Positions 1 to 7,342 of a stretch of DNA of 19,888 bases are shown piece after piece. Origin of the DNA: an uncultured Oscillospiraceae bacterium. GTDB taxonomy: Bacteria; Bacillota; Clostridia; Oscillospirales; Acutalibacteraceae. How positions within the stretch are numbered: the first letter of the stretch is position 1; every line of letters begins with the position of its first letter. The stretch lies in contig UQQZ01000048.1 of assembly GCA_900543305.1 (NCBI GenBank), positions 1 through 19,888 of the forward strand, read 5' to 3'. The position numbers were made by a program, and so were the translations under genes. Below the pieces are notes generated by a model. That model worked only from the letters and a program-made list of their open reading frames with translations, was not told where the DNA came from and did no database searches.

Positions 1-2
1 TC

Positions 3-1037
3 GGCGATTCCGCTGTGCTGAAAAAAGGGCTTTGGGTGACGCTCGTGATTGCGCTGGTGCTGGCGCTGTATGGTGCTTTGTTCACCCCGACGTGGCAGAC
101 GCGGGCGTTTACCATCGACGCGGCGGCGCAGACGCATCTGCATCCGCTGACGGACGGCGAGACGTTCTCGCTCCCCCTGCCGGATGGCGGCATCCGCGAA
201 ATCAGCCTGCCCGTTACGGCGCTGAGCAGTGAATCCGGCGGCACAGCGACGCTGATCCTGACACGGCAGGGGTTACCGATTTTCACGCAGACTGTCCTGC
301 TGACCGACAGTATCATCCGCGAAAATTTGACCTTCTCGTTTGAACCCGTGGATGCGGACAAACTTGTGCTTACCTTTTCCGGCAACACGCTCCCTGCTTT
401 GGGCATGAGCGGCGGCAATCAGCTGTGCATCCGCCTGTCCGGCACGCGCCCCTCCTGCGCGATGCTGTACTACGGGATTTTCGCGGCGGTTCTGGTGCTG
501 TTCTGCGTCTGGGTCTGCAACGGCCTCTGGCACGGCGCTGGATGGCAGTACCTGTTCTTTGGGCTGTATCACTTCGCCCTCATTGCCGGAGGCAACGCTC
601 TGGATCCCTTGGCCGCCGCCCTGGCCTCCAAACTCCGCATCTCCCGGCAAAGCCGTCCCTATCGCTGGTTTCAAATCCTGCGCACCTTTTTGCTGGTGTG
701 TCTGGGCGAGTTGTTTTTCCGGGCCGACGGACTCCGAGCGGGACTGGCCATGGCCCGGCGGATCTTCACGGATTTTTCCCTGGATTCCCTGTGGAAGGGC
801 ACCCTGTTCACCTATGGAATGGACCTTCCGGATTACGGGATTGTAGGGGTCACCTTGCTGTTGGTGCTCCTGGTGGGCCTTCTCCAGGAAAAGGGGATCC
901 CCCTCCGCCAACGGCTGAGAGAACGCCATGTGGTCATCCGCTTTGCCGCCGCTTACGGATTGATCCTGTTTTTGGTGATCTTCGGGGCCTACGGCATCGG
1001 CTATCTCCCGGTAGATCCCATTTACGCTGCCTTTTAA
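3..1037 (+). CDS. Chimeric membrane protein, 5'-partial: extracytoplasmic domain joined to MBOAT acyltransferase C-terminus
   Basis: The frame is open from the left edge, so the true start may lie outside; a GTG at 15 is the first possible start seen. Residues (from that GTG) 5-21 are a membrane segment, about 30-150 look like an extracytoplasmic beta-rich domain of the kind found in polysaccharide membrane enzymes, and about 151-166 are a second membrane segment. From about residue 168 the protein is the C-terminal part of an MBOAT O-acyltransferase (AlgI/DltB/PatA type). It has the hallmark GLWHGAGW with its catalytic His, then a typical FQILRTFLLV/ELFFRA segment. A normal MBOAT is roughly 450-500 residues; here only its last ~175 remain. 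Codon use changes at the join: for Ala I count 12 GCG and no GCC before about 505, then 1 GCG and 13 GCC after. This is probably a gene fusion, a broken gene or an assembly chimera, so activity is doubtful. Confidence 0.7.
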   Translation, partial: GDSAVLKKGLWVTLVIALVLALYGALFTPTWQTRAFTIDAAAQTHLHPLTDGETFSLPLPDGGIREISLPVTALSSESGGTATLILTRQGLPIFTQTVLLTDSIIRENLTFSFEPVDADKLVLTFSGNTLPALGMSGGNQLCIRLSGTRPSCAMLYYGIFAAVLVLFCVWVCNGLWHGAGWQYLFFGLYHFALIAGGNALDPLAAALASKLRISRQSRPYRWFQILRTFLLVCLGELFFRADGLRAGLAMARRIFTDFSLDSLWKGTLFTYGMDLPDYGIVGVTLLLVLLVGLLQEKGIPLRQRLRERHVVIRFAAAYGLILFLVIFGAYGIGYLPVDPIYAAF

Positions 1038-1050
1038 GGAGGGAACGCCT

Positions 1051-2004
1051 ATGGTCATTGTCAAACGTATTTTCACCTGGATCCTCTTCGCCGCGGGGCT
1101 TATCCTTCTCCTGGCAGGGGCTTCCCTCCTCTTTGCCCCCAAGGACAACACCAAGGAGTCCGGCATGGAAGAGGTGAAGGCCAACGGGATTCTGGGAGAA
1201 CAGGAAAATTCCATCGACGTGCTGGTACTGGGGGACAGCGAAGCCTATTCCTCTATCTCTCCCCTGCAGATCTGGCGGGAAACAGGGTATCCCTCCTACC
1301 TCTGCGCCACCAGCAACCAGACTCTGGATTACACCTACGCTCTCCTCCAGCGGGCCTTGCAGGATCAATCCCCCAAAGTGGTCCTCCTGGAGACAAACGC
1401 CATCTATCGGAAAATCCAGCCCCAAACCGCCGTGATGACCTGGGTCAAACAGCAATTTTCCATTTTCCGGTACCACAACCGGTGGAAAAATCTCACCTGG
1501 CGGGATGTGACGGGAGGGGCTTCCTATACCTGGACCGACGAAAACAAGGGGTACCGCTTCAGCAACGCGGTCAACCCCAGCACGGCTCAAAACCACATGG
1601 CGCCCACGGAACGCCTGGAGGAAATTCCTGCCCTTAACCGGCACTATGTGGAAAAAATCCAGGCGCTGTGCGAAAGCCATGGAGCCAAATTCCTGTTGAT
1701 GAGCATGCCCAGCACCGTCAATTGGAACACCGCCAAACACAACGGTATTCACCAGCTTTCCCGGGAGCTGGGGTGTGAGTACGTGGATCTGAATCTGGAA
1801 AACGACCGGCTCCACATCGATTGGAATCGGGATACCCGGGACAAAGGCGACCATCTCAACTATTTCGGCGCGGTGAAGGTCACAAGGTTTTTGTCCTCTT
1901 ACCTCCGGGACACGGGCCTGCTCACCGACCGCAGGAACAACCCCTACTTCTCCTCCTGGAACCGTTCCCTGGAAAAATATGAGACCTTGGTCAGCGCGGT
2001 GTAG
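1051..2004 (+). CDS. Membrane-anchored SGNH-like hydrolase, partner of the MBOAT acyltransferase
   Basis: This 317-aa protein starts with a short basic stretch and one membrane segment (residues 6-28), so it is probably anchored facing outwards. The SGNH/GDSL nucleophile block is seen as VLVLGDSEAY (Ser63). The C-terminal block is GDHLNYFG, with Asp267-His268 in the position expected for the catalytic pair. MBOAT acyltransferases that O-acetylate wall or exopolysaccharides are commonly encoded beside such AlgX/DltD-like proteins, which handle the acyl group outside the cell. The start follows an AAGGAGG site and lies 13 bases after the MBOAT stop, so the two are co-transcribed. Codon use matches the host genes to the right. 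The polymer it modifies cannot be read from the sequence. Confidence 0.75.
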   Translation: MVIVKRIFTWILFAAGLILLLAGASLLFAPKDNTKESGMEEVKANGILGEQENSIDVLVLGDSEAYSSISPLQIWRETGYPSYLCATSNQTLDYTYALLQRALQDQSPKVVLLETNAIYRKIQPQTAVMTWVKQQFSIFRYHNRWKNLTWRDVTGGASYTWTDENKGYRFSNAVNPSTAQNHMAPTERLEEIPALNRHYVEKIQALCESHGAKFLLMSMPSTVNWNTAKHNGIHQLSRELGCEYVDLNLENDRLHIDWNRDTRDKGDHLNYFGAVKVTRFLSSYLRDTGLLTDRRNNPYFSSWNRSLEKYETLVSAV

Positions 2005-2019
2005 CCTGCCGCAACCAGA

Positions 2020-2050
2020 AGCCTGCTCTCAAGAGCGGGCTTTTCCTTTT
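2020..2050 (+). terminator. Rho-independent terminator after the MBOAT/SGNH genes
   Basis: A 10-bp stem (AGCCTGCTCT with AGAGCGGGCT, one G-U pair) is followed by a T-rich run. It sits 15 bases after the SGNH stop codon and upstream of the next promoter. Confidence 0.8.
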
Positions 2051-2067
2051 TGCCCCTTCACGGTTTC

Positions 2068-2098
2068 GTAACATAATGGTGGGAAAATATGGTATAAT
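2068..2098 (+). promoter_or_regulatory. Promoter candidate for the ABC transporter gene
   Basis: A perfect -10 hexamer TATAAT lies at 2093-2098. The -35 is poor: GTAACA at 2068-2073 with a 19-base spacer is the best I see. The position between the preceding terminator and the ABC transporter start supports it. Confidence 0.5.
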
Positions 2099-2172
2099 AA
2101 CCGGTATGGAATTTTACGGCAGGTGCCTAGGGGCTGCGCCGTTTTTCAAAGAGAGGAAGGATCCTGTACCCT

Positions 2173-5100
2173 ATGCTGGAATTAAAGCACATCACCAAGG
2201 AATACCCTGCCGGAGGACAGCCGGTGGAAGCCCTCAAGGGCATCGATCTGGAGTTTCGGGAAAGCGAATTCGTCTCCATCCTGGGCCCCTCCGGCTGCGG
2301 CAAAACCACCCTGCTGAACCTGATCGGCGGGCTGGACCAGTACACCTCCGGGGATTTAATCATCAACGGCCGGTCCACCAAGGACTTTAAGGACCGGGAT
2401 TGGGATACCTATCGGAACCATTCTGTGGGATTCGTCTTCCAGAGCTACAACCTGATCCCCCACCAGACCGTCCTCCAAAACGTGGAGCTGGCCTTGACCC
2501 TTTCCGGCGTTTCCAAGTCGGAGCGCCGCCGGCGGGCCAAGGAAGCCTTGGAGCAAGTGGGCTTGGGCAACCAGCTTCGGAAACGTCCCAGTGAAATGTC
2601 CGGCGGACAAATGCAGCGGGTGGCCATCGCCCGGGCCATCGTCAACGATCCGGACATCGTTCTGGCCGATGAACCCACCGGCGCCCTGGATACGGAAACC
2701 AGCATCCAGGTCATGGAGATCCTCAAGGAGATCTCCAAGGACCGGCTCATTATCATGGTCACCCACAACCCGGATCTGGCCCAGCAGTATTCCACCCGGA
2801 TTGTCCAAATGCTGGACGGCACCATCACCGGGGACACTGCCCCTCTCTCTCCCCAGGAACAGCAGGCGGAACGAGAAAAGGACCGGGCCCGGACGGAAGT
2901 GGCCCGCCGGGAGAAAAAGCCCTCCATGTCCTTTTTCACCTCTTTTGGCCTGTCCCTGAAAAACTTGTTTACCAAGAAAAGCCGCACAGCCCTCACCTCC
3001 TTTGCGGGAAGCATCGGCATCATCGGCATCGCCTTGATCTACGCCGTTTCCCAAGGCACCACCACCTACATTGACGCCCTACAGGAGGAAACCCTTTCCT
3101 CCTATCCCCTGACCCTGGAGGCCCAAACTATGGACCTGGGGTCCCTCATGGAGGAATTTATCGCCGCCGCCCACTCCGACAGCGATCACGACCAGAACGC
3201 CGTTTACCAAAAGCCCATGGTCTACAACCTGGTCAATGCCCTGAGCGCCACGGAAACCATCCAGAATGACCTGAAATCCTTCAAATCCTACCTGGAGGAG
3301 CGCCGGGCGGACCCGGAAGATCCTCTGTCTCAGGCGGTCAGCGGCGTCCAGTACACTTATGACACCCAGCTGCTGGTGTATACGGAATCCGTGGACGGTA
3401 CCATTCTCCGCTCCGATTCCCAAGAGCTGATGGAAGACCTGCTGCGGGAATACTTCGACATCGATATGTCTTCCATGAACGATTTTCAAAACAGTTACGG
3501 GGGCATGGAAGCTTTTTCCTCCCTGTCTCCTGGCGGCAATTCCATGGTCCTATGGCAGGAAATGGTCCCCGGGGACAACGGAGCTCTGATCAGTCCCATG
3601 CTGGAAAACCAATACGACGTGGTGTACGGTTCCTGGCCCAACGACTACGATGAAATTGTCCTGGTGCTGGACGAAAACAACGAACTGGACGACATGGCCC
3701 TCTACGCATTGGGCCTCAAGCCTCAGGAAGAAATGGACGCCATCATGGAGGCAGCGGTCAACCAGACCGAAGTGGAGTCCGACTCCGGAAAGGAAAGCTG
3801 GTCCTATGAGGATATTTGCAGCCGGGAATATAAGACCATCCTCAATTCCGACTGCTACTCCCTGGACCAGGCCACCGGCCTCTATGTGGACCTCCGCCAG
3901 ACCGACACTGGCCTCCGGTACCTGTACGACAACGGCCTGACCTTAAAGGTCTCGGGGATCATCCGGCCTAAGGAGGACGCTTCCTCCACCATGCTATCCG
4001 GCTCTATCGGCTACACCAGCAAATTGACCCAGTACCTTATCCAGCAGGCGGAAGATTCCCCGGCAGTCCAGGCCCAGCTGGAGGACCCCTCCAAGGACAT
4101 CTTCACCGGACTTCCCTTCCAGGAAACCACCGGCGACATGACGGATTCGGAAAAACAGACGGCCTTTGAAGACTATGTGTCCTCCCTGGATCAGTCGGGC
4201 AAGGCGGACACCTATCTGGCCATTCAGAGCATCCCCTCCCAAGAGCAGGTGGATCAGGCTCTGGAACAGTCCGTGGGGTCCATGGACCGGCAGCAGAAAG
4301 AGGAAACCCTCCTGAACGCCATGACCGAACAGGCAGGGCTTAGCGCGGCGGACGCCCAGGAGTATCTGGACTCCATGAGCGATCAGGAACTGGAAGACCT
4401 GTTCTCCCAGATGGCGGAACAGCAATACCGGGCCCAATACGCCGCTCAGGTCCAGCAGCAGCTTTCCGGTCAGGATCCCGCCGCTCTGGCCGCAGCCCTG
4501 GATCAGGCCATGGGCAGCTACACCCCGGAGCAGTGCGCCACCTATTATGATCAGGTGCTCACCTTCTCCGACTCCACCTATGAGGACAATCTGAAGGAGC
4601 TGGGATATGTGGATCTGGAGGATCCGGCGTCCATCAACCTGTACGCCTCCTCTTTCGAAAACAAGGACGTGATCGAGCAGGCCATCGCCGATTACAACGC
4701 CGGACGGGACGACCTGGAGCAGATTCAGTACACCGATTATATCGGCTTGATCCTCTCCTCGGTGACCTCCATTATCAACGCCATCACCTATGTGCTCATT
4801 GCCTTTGTGGCCGTGTCCCTGATCGTCTCCTCCATCATGATTGGGGTGATCACTTTGATCTCCGTTCAGGAGCGCACCAAGGAAATCGGCATTCTCCGGG
4901 CCATCGGCGCTTCCAAGGGAAATGTGTCCCGGATGTTCAACGCCGAAACCCTCATCATTGGCTTTACCTCCGGTGCTTTGGGGGTGCTGATCACCTACTT
5001 GCTGTGCATCCCCATCAATCAGATTCTCCACCACTTCACCGGCATTGAAACCCTCAACGCCACTCTGCCTCCCCAGGTAGCTCTGGTGCTGATCCTCATC

Positions 5101-5187
5101 AGCATGGCCCTCACCTTGTTCTCGGGGATCATCCCCTCCCGGAGCGCTGCCAAGAAGGATCCCGTGGTGGCACTGCGCACCGAATAA
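2173..5187 (+). CDS. ABC transporter, fused ATP-binding and FtsX-type permease protein
   Basis: This 1004-aa fusion has a complete ABC ATPase at residues 1-225: Walker A GPSGCGKTT (38-46), Q-loop Gln90, signature MSGGQ (142-146), Walker B DIVLADE (161-167) and H-loop His198. The order and wording are those of the LolD/MacB branch. After a charged linker, one membrane helix (about 273-296) leads to a very large extracytoplasmic domain (about 300-855). Three C-terminal helices follow (about 863-900, 930-955, 975-992), forming the FtsX permease domain with the typical ERTKEIGILRAIGAS loop and a PSRSAAKKDPVVALR end. This four-helix layout is that of MacB/BceB-like mechanotransmission transporters rather than of true importers. 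The substrate is unknown; peptide or lipoprotein efflux or envelope sensing are the usual roles. The gene stands alone with its own promoter. The AGGAAGG site is 12 bases from the ATG. Confidence 0.85.
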   Translation: MLELKHITKEYPAGGQPVEALKGIDLEFRESEFVSILGPSGCGKTTLLNLIGGLDQYTSGDLIINGRSTKDFKDRDWDTYRNHSVGFVFQSYNLIPHQTVLQNVELALTLSGVSKSERRRRAKEALEQVGLGNQLRKRPSEMSGGQMQRVAIARAIVNDPDIVLADEPTGALDTETSIQVMEILKEISKDRLIIMVTHNPDLAQQYSTRIVQMLDGTITGDTAPLSPQEQQAEREKDRARTEVARREKKPSMSFFTSFGLSLKNLFTKKSRTALTSFAGSIGIIGIALIYAVSQGTTTYIDALQEETLSSYPLTLEAQTMDLGSLMEEFIAAAHSDSDHDQNAVYQKPMVYNLVNALSATETIQNDLKSFKSYLEERRADPEDPLSQAVSGVQYTYDTQLLVYTESVDGTILRSDSQELMEDLLREYFDIDMSSMNDFQNSYGGMEAFSSLSPGGNSMVLWQEMVPGDNGALISPMLENQYDVVYGSWPNDYDEIVLVLDENNELDDMALYALGLKPQEEMDAIMEAAVNQTEVESDSGKESWSYEDICSREYKTILNSDCYSLDQATGLYVDLRQTDTGLRYLYDNGLTLKVSGIIRPKEDASSTMLSGSIGYTSKLTQYLIQQAEDSPAVQAQLEDPSKDIFTGLPFQETTGDMTDSEKQTAFEDYVSSLDQSGKADTYLAIQSIPSQEQVDQALEQSVGSMDRQQKEETLLNAMTEQAGLSAADAQEYLDSMSDQELEDLFSQMAEQQYRAQYAAQVQQQLSGQDPAALAAALDQAMGSYTPEQCATYYDQVLTFSDSTYEDNLKELGYVDLEDPASINLYASSFENKDVIEQAIADYNAGRDDLEQIQYTDYIGLILSSVTSIINAITYVLIAFVAVSLIVSSIMIGVITLISVQERTKEIGILRAIGASKGNVSRMFNAETLIIGFTSGALGVLITYLLCIPINQILHHFTGIETLNATLPPQVALVLILISMALTLFSGIIPSRSAAKKDPVVALRTE

Positions 5188-5225
5188 AAGGCGATTGTCC
5201 TGTCAGGATCCGCCAGGAAAAGCCC

Positions 5226-5255
5226 TTGCCATTTTCCCGGGGACTGTGGTATAAT
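5226..5255 (+). promoter_or_regulatory. Promoter for smpB (and probably ssrA)
   Basis: The -35 is TTGCCA at 5226-5231 and the -10 is TATAAT at 5250-5255, with an 18-base spacer. It lies 53 bases upstream of the smpB GTG. Confidence 0.8.
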
Positions 5256-5307
5256 GAATTTCCGAAACGCCGGGGGATTCCCTGGCCACTGAGAGGAGGA
5301 GGAAATC

Positions 5308-5775
5308 GTGGCGGGCAAAGCAAATACCAAGACCATCGCCCAAAACAAAAAAGCCTTCCACGATTACTTCGTGGAGGAAAGCTTCGAAGCCGGAATCGAG
5401 CTCAAGGGCACGGAAGTCAAGTCCCTGCGCATGGGCCGGGCCAACTTGAAGGACGCCTGGTGTTCCGTGGTGGGCGGGGAAATGCTGTTAAACGGCTGCC
5501 ACATCAGCCCTTACGATTTCGGCAACATCTTCAACCCCGATCCCATGCGGGTACGGCGGCTGCTAATGCACAAACGGGAGATCCTGCGGCTCTACGGCAT
5601 TGTGAAGCAGCAGGGGTACTCCCTGATTCCCCTCTCCCTCTATTTCAAAGATTCCCGGGTCAAGGTCCAGGTGGGCCTGTGCCGGGGCAAAAAACTCTAT
5701 GACAAGCGGGCCGACATGGCAGAAAAAGCCGCAAAGCGGGATATTGAACGGGCCATGAAGGAACGCAACCGGTGA
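5308..5775 (+). CDS. smpB: SsrA-binding protein SmpB
   Basis: SmpB binds the tRNA-like part of tmRNA and delivers it to stalled ribosomes, starting trans-translation. The 155-aa length is normal. The recognisable family segments are the N-terminal NKKAFHDYFVEESFEAGIEL, then GTEVKSLRMGRANLKDAW, the RRLLMHKREI segment, the SLYFKDSRVKVQVGLCRGKK segment, and a basic C-terminal tail that enters the mRNA channel. The start is GTG, chosen because an AGGAGGAGG site sits 6 bases upstream and the family alignment begins here. The tmRNA gene begins 19 bases after the stop, the usual smpB-ssrA pairing. Confidence 0.95.
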   Translation: MAGKANTKTIAQNKKAFHDYFVEESFEAGIELKGTEVKSLRMGRANLKDAWCSVVGGEMLLNGCHISPYDFGNIFNPDPMRVRRLLMHKREILRLYGIVKQQGYSLIPLSLYFKDSRVKVQVGLCRGKKLYDKRADMAEKAAKRDIERAMKERNR

Positions 5776-5788
5776 CCGGAAGGTCACC
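5771..5788 (+). other. Hairpin spanning the smpB stop codon, just before tmRNA
   Basis: A perfect 7-bp stem (GGTGACC/GGTCACC) with a GGAA tetraloop includes the smpB TGA and ends 6 bases before the tmRNA 5' end. There is no T-run, so it is not a terminator. It could guide processing of a shared smpB-ssrA transcript or slow 3' decay of the smpB message; that role is inference. Confidence 0.5.
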
Positions 5789-5794
5789 TATCAT

Positions 5795-6143
5795 GGGGAT
5801 GTAAAGGTTTCGACGGGGAAGGAGAGCCCTGGTAAGCGAGCAGCGGCGCGGAACCGCTTTAAAAGCCGCAAACTTTAAAATTAAACGACAACAATTCTGT
5901 TGCTGTTGCTGCTTAATTAAGCAGCCGTTCTGCCCTGGAGTACCGCGGCCGGGAGCGGAGCGTCGATGAGCGGTGAACGTGAACGGGGTGACGCCCTTAT
6001 CCCCGTCATGACCTAAGGGCTACCGGATCCCCCAGCCTGCTTTTGGGCGTGGGGACGAGGGAATCTTAAAACAAAAGCTACGCTCGTAGAAAGCCCCGGT
6101 AATCCTTTTTCGGACGCGGGTTCGATTCCCGCCATCTCCACCA
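5795..6143 (+). ncRNA. ssrA: Transfer-messenger RNA (tmRNA)
   Basis: The RNA begins GGGGATGTAAAGGTTTCGAC and ends with the T-arm sequence TTCGATTCCC and an encoded CCA. Its 5' GGGGAU pairs with AUCUCC next to the 3' ACCA, forming the alanine-tRNA-like acceptor stem. The tag frame reads NDNNSVAVAA and stops at TAA (5914-5916). The hydrophobic VAVAA end is a normal ClpXP degron. The stop lies in a perfect 18-base palindrome, the expected hairpin just after the tag. The codon before Asn is TTA (5881-5883) rather than the usual GCA/GCT, so the resume codon is uncertain. It is probably co-transcribed with smpB and trimmed. Confidence 0.95.
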
Positions 6144-6310
6144 CCAGCGTGACGCTGGACCCAAGACGCGCACTTCACTTTTGTGGGGTGCGTTTCTTTT
6201 TTGCCCGCGTTCTCAGCCCGGCTTCATTTTTCTTCAGTACCGGCACCAGCGTGACGCTGGACCCAAGACACACACTTCACTTTTGCGAGGCGCATTTCTT
6301 TTTTGCCCCG
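6142..6310 (+). repeat. Duplicated tmRNA tail: two copies, 102-base period
   Basis: Copy 1 starts at 6142 and copy 2 at 6244. Each opens with the same 26 bases, which contain the near-palindrome CCAGCGTGACGCTGG, and continues through the terminator region to a TTTCTTTTTTGCCC run. Copy 1 still forms the tmRNA terminator; in copy 2 several stem positions have changed and the stem no longer pairs well. The copies look like a local tandem duplication of the ssrA 3' flank followed by decay. Confidence 0.75.
6169..6202 (+). terminator. Rho-independent terminator of ssrA
   Basis: A 10-bp stem (CGCACTTCAC with GTGGGGTGCG, two G-U pairs) with a TTTT loop is followed by TTTCTTTTTT. It begins 26 bases after the tmRNA CCA. 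Confidence 0.85.
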
Positions 6311-6420
6311 GCCACATTTTCAAGGGAAGTGACGGCGTATTGTCACCGCAAAATGGGTTCTTTTTCCCCGCCGGTTGTGAATTTGCAGGGAGAGAGCTGG
6401 GAGTTTTTAAGCTTCCAATC

Positions 6421-6449
6421 TTGACTTTACCCGCCTGCCGTGCTATATT
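6421..6449 (+). promoter_or_regulatory. Promoter upstream of the DUF2798-like gene
   Basis: TTGACT at 6421-6426 and TATATT at 6444-6449 are 17 bases apart. Transcription would start near 6456, just ahead of a terminator-like hairpin. Confidence 0.7.
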
Positions 6450-6476
6450 GATCGGGAAATTTCGTGTAGCAAGAGC

Positions 6477-6520
6477 AAAGCGTATAATGCCCTTTTGGGG
6501 TGTTGTACGCTTTTTTCTTT
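6477..6520 (+). terminator. Leader terminator/attenuator hairpin before the DUF2798-like gene
   Basis: A 16-bp stem (6477-6492 with 6497-6513, three G-U pairs, TTTT loop) is followed by TTTTTTCTTT. It lies between a good promoter (6421-6449) and the ATG at 6563, with no gene between. It either ends a short RNA of about 60 nt or acts as an attenuator for the membrane-protein gene. Confidence 0.7.
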
Positions 6521-6562
6521 CTCCGCAGGTTTCATATTTTCTGGAATAGGAGTGTTTTCAAA

Positions 6563-7075
6563 ATGAAAACCGCAAAATTGCAACAAATCGGGTTTGGCTT
6601 GATCATGTCCTACGCCATGGCCTTCGGGATGGAAGTCTACAATGTGGCCATCCAACAAAACGTCCATGTGGCAGCAGGTGGATTTAGCTCCTTGACGTAC
6701 GGGGTTTTGAGGGATGCCCTGCTGGAGGGCCTGTACATGGGGCTGATTGTTTTCGTGATCTCCAACCTGTGGGGCAACCGGCTGGGCGCCCGCTTTGCCG
6801 CCCGTCACTGCGACCCTACCTGCGACAACGCCTATCTGTGCCGTCTGTTCCGGCAAGGGGGTACTGTGGCTGTTATGTGCCCTTCCATGAGTCTGATAGC
6901 CTCCCTGCTGTTCAGCGTGTGGATGGGCGGCGCCCCCTGGACCCATTTGCCCGTAATCTGGGTGGGAACAGTCCTAAAAAATTTCCCCATGGCATTCTTC
7001 TGGAACTTTTTTGCCGCCGCCCCCTTTACCCATTGGATCTGCAGCCATCTGTTTTCCCATGGGGAATCTTCCTAA
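6563..7075 (+). CDS. DUF2798-like four-helix membrane protein
   Basis: This 170-aa protein has four predicted membrane segments (about residues 8-30, 50-70, 100-122 and 128-155) and short loops. It resembles DUF2798 proteins, small integral membrane proteins without a known activity. A usual DUF2798 unit has two helices, so this looks like two units in tandem. A Cys-containing loop (HCDPTCDNAYLC) lies between them. I chose the ATG at 6563 because AGGAG sits 10 bases upstream and the hydrophobic part starts shortly after; an upstream ATG at 6500 lies inside the leader hairpin and lacks a ribosome site. The gene is monocistronic behind the leader hairpin. No function is assigned. Confidence 0.7.
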   Translation: MKTAKLQQIGFGLIMSYAMAFGMEVYNVAIQQNVHVAAGGFSSLTYGVLRDALLEGLYMGLIVFVISNLWGNRLGARFAARHCDPTCDNAYLCRLFRQGGTVAVMCPSMSLIASLLFSVWMGGAPWTHLPVIWVGTVLKNFPMAFFWNFFAAAPFTHWICSHLFSHGESS

Positions 7076-7104
7076 AAAATTTAAGAGAAATTCGCAAATT
7101 CTAT

Positions 7105-7133
7105 TTGTAAAATGGTCTCCCATGTGGTATGAT
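7105..7133 (+). promoter_or_regulatory. Promoter of the 6S-like RNA
   Basis: TTGTAA at 7105-7110 and TATGAT at 7128-7133 are 17 bases apart. Transcription would start near 7140, at the beginning of a structured RNA with no open reading frame of note. Confidence 0.65.
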
Positions 7134-7139
7134 GATGCT

Positions 7140-7289
7140 GTTCCCCTTTTCGGGGAGGTTCTTTGGCGCTGCCTGACCATTTCGGCCCATTTTAAGTTCC
7201 GAATGCAAGGAGCCCCAGAACCCTTCAACTGAAATTCTGACGCCAAAACCAAGAGTTGCGGCGGAAGGCAGGTAGAGAACAGCATTTTT
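7140..7289 (+). ncRNA. ssrS: Structured RNA, probable 6S RNA
   Basis: 6S RNA mimics an open promoter and binds sigma-70-type RNA polymerase. Here a promoter is followed by about 150 bases that fold as one long arm. GTTCT (7158-7162) pairs with AGAAC (7276-7280). CTGCCT (7169-7174) pairs with AGGCAG (7266-7271). An unpaired middle follows, then an inner arm (about 7190-7234). The 3' strand carries TTGCGGCGGAAGGCAGG, like the conserved GCGGCGG stretch on the 3' side of 6S RNAs. ATGCTGTTC (7135-7143) can also pair with GAACAGCAT (7277-7285), which is followed directly by TTTTT. An SRP RNA core and RNase P motifs are absent. The structured-RNA call is firmer than the 6S name. Confidence 0.55.
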
Positions 7290-7342
7290 CCGGGGCGGTC
7301 CCCGGCCATTCTGCCGTGCCTAAAAGGCGCGGCATTTTGATT
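7290..7342 (+). terminator. Double hairpin and terminator after the 6S-like RNA
   Basis: A perfect 6-bp hairpin (CCGGGG-CGGT-CCCCGG, 7290-7305) is followed by a second stem, TGCCGTGCC (7312-7320) with GGCGCGGCA (7326-7334), and TTTTGATT. The second hairpin is the likely Rho-independent stop. Confidence 0.65.

Noticed and set aside
934..1854. Long minus-strand frame opposite the MBOAT/SGNH genes
   Set aside because: It is an antisense shadow of well-supported genes in GC-rich DNA, with no ribosome site or family resemblance. The same applies to the long minus-strand frames at 7594-9081 and 9409-10173.
5190..5214. Hairpin GGCG...CGCC after the ABC transporter gene as a terminator
   Set aside because: The stem is interrupted and no T-run follows; it may only stabilise the message end.
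7140..7340. SRP RNA or RNase P RNA
   Set aside because: The SRP tetraloop-domain sequence and the RNase P conserved cores are absent, and the RNA is too short for RNase P.
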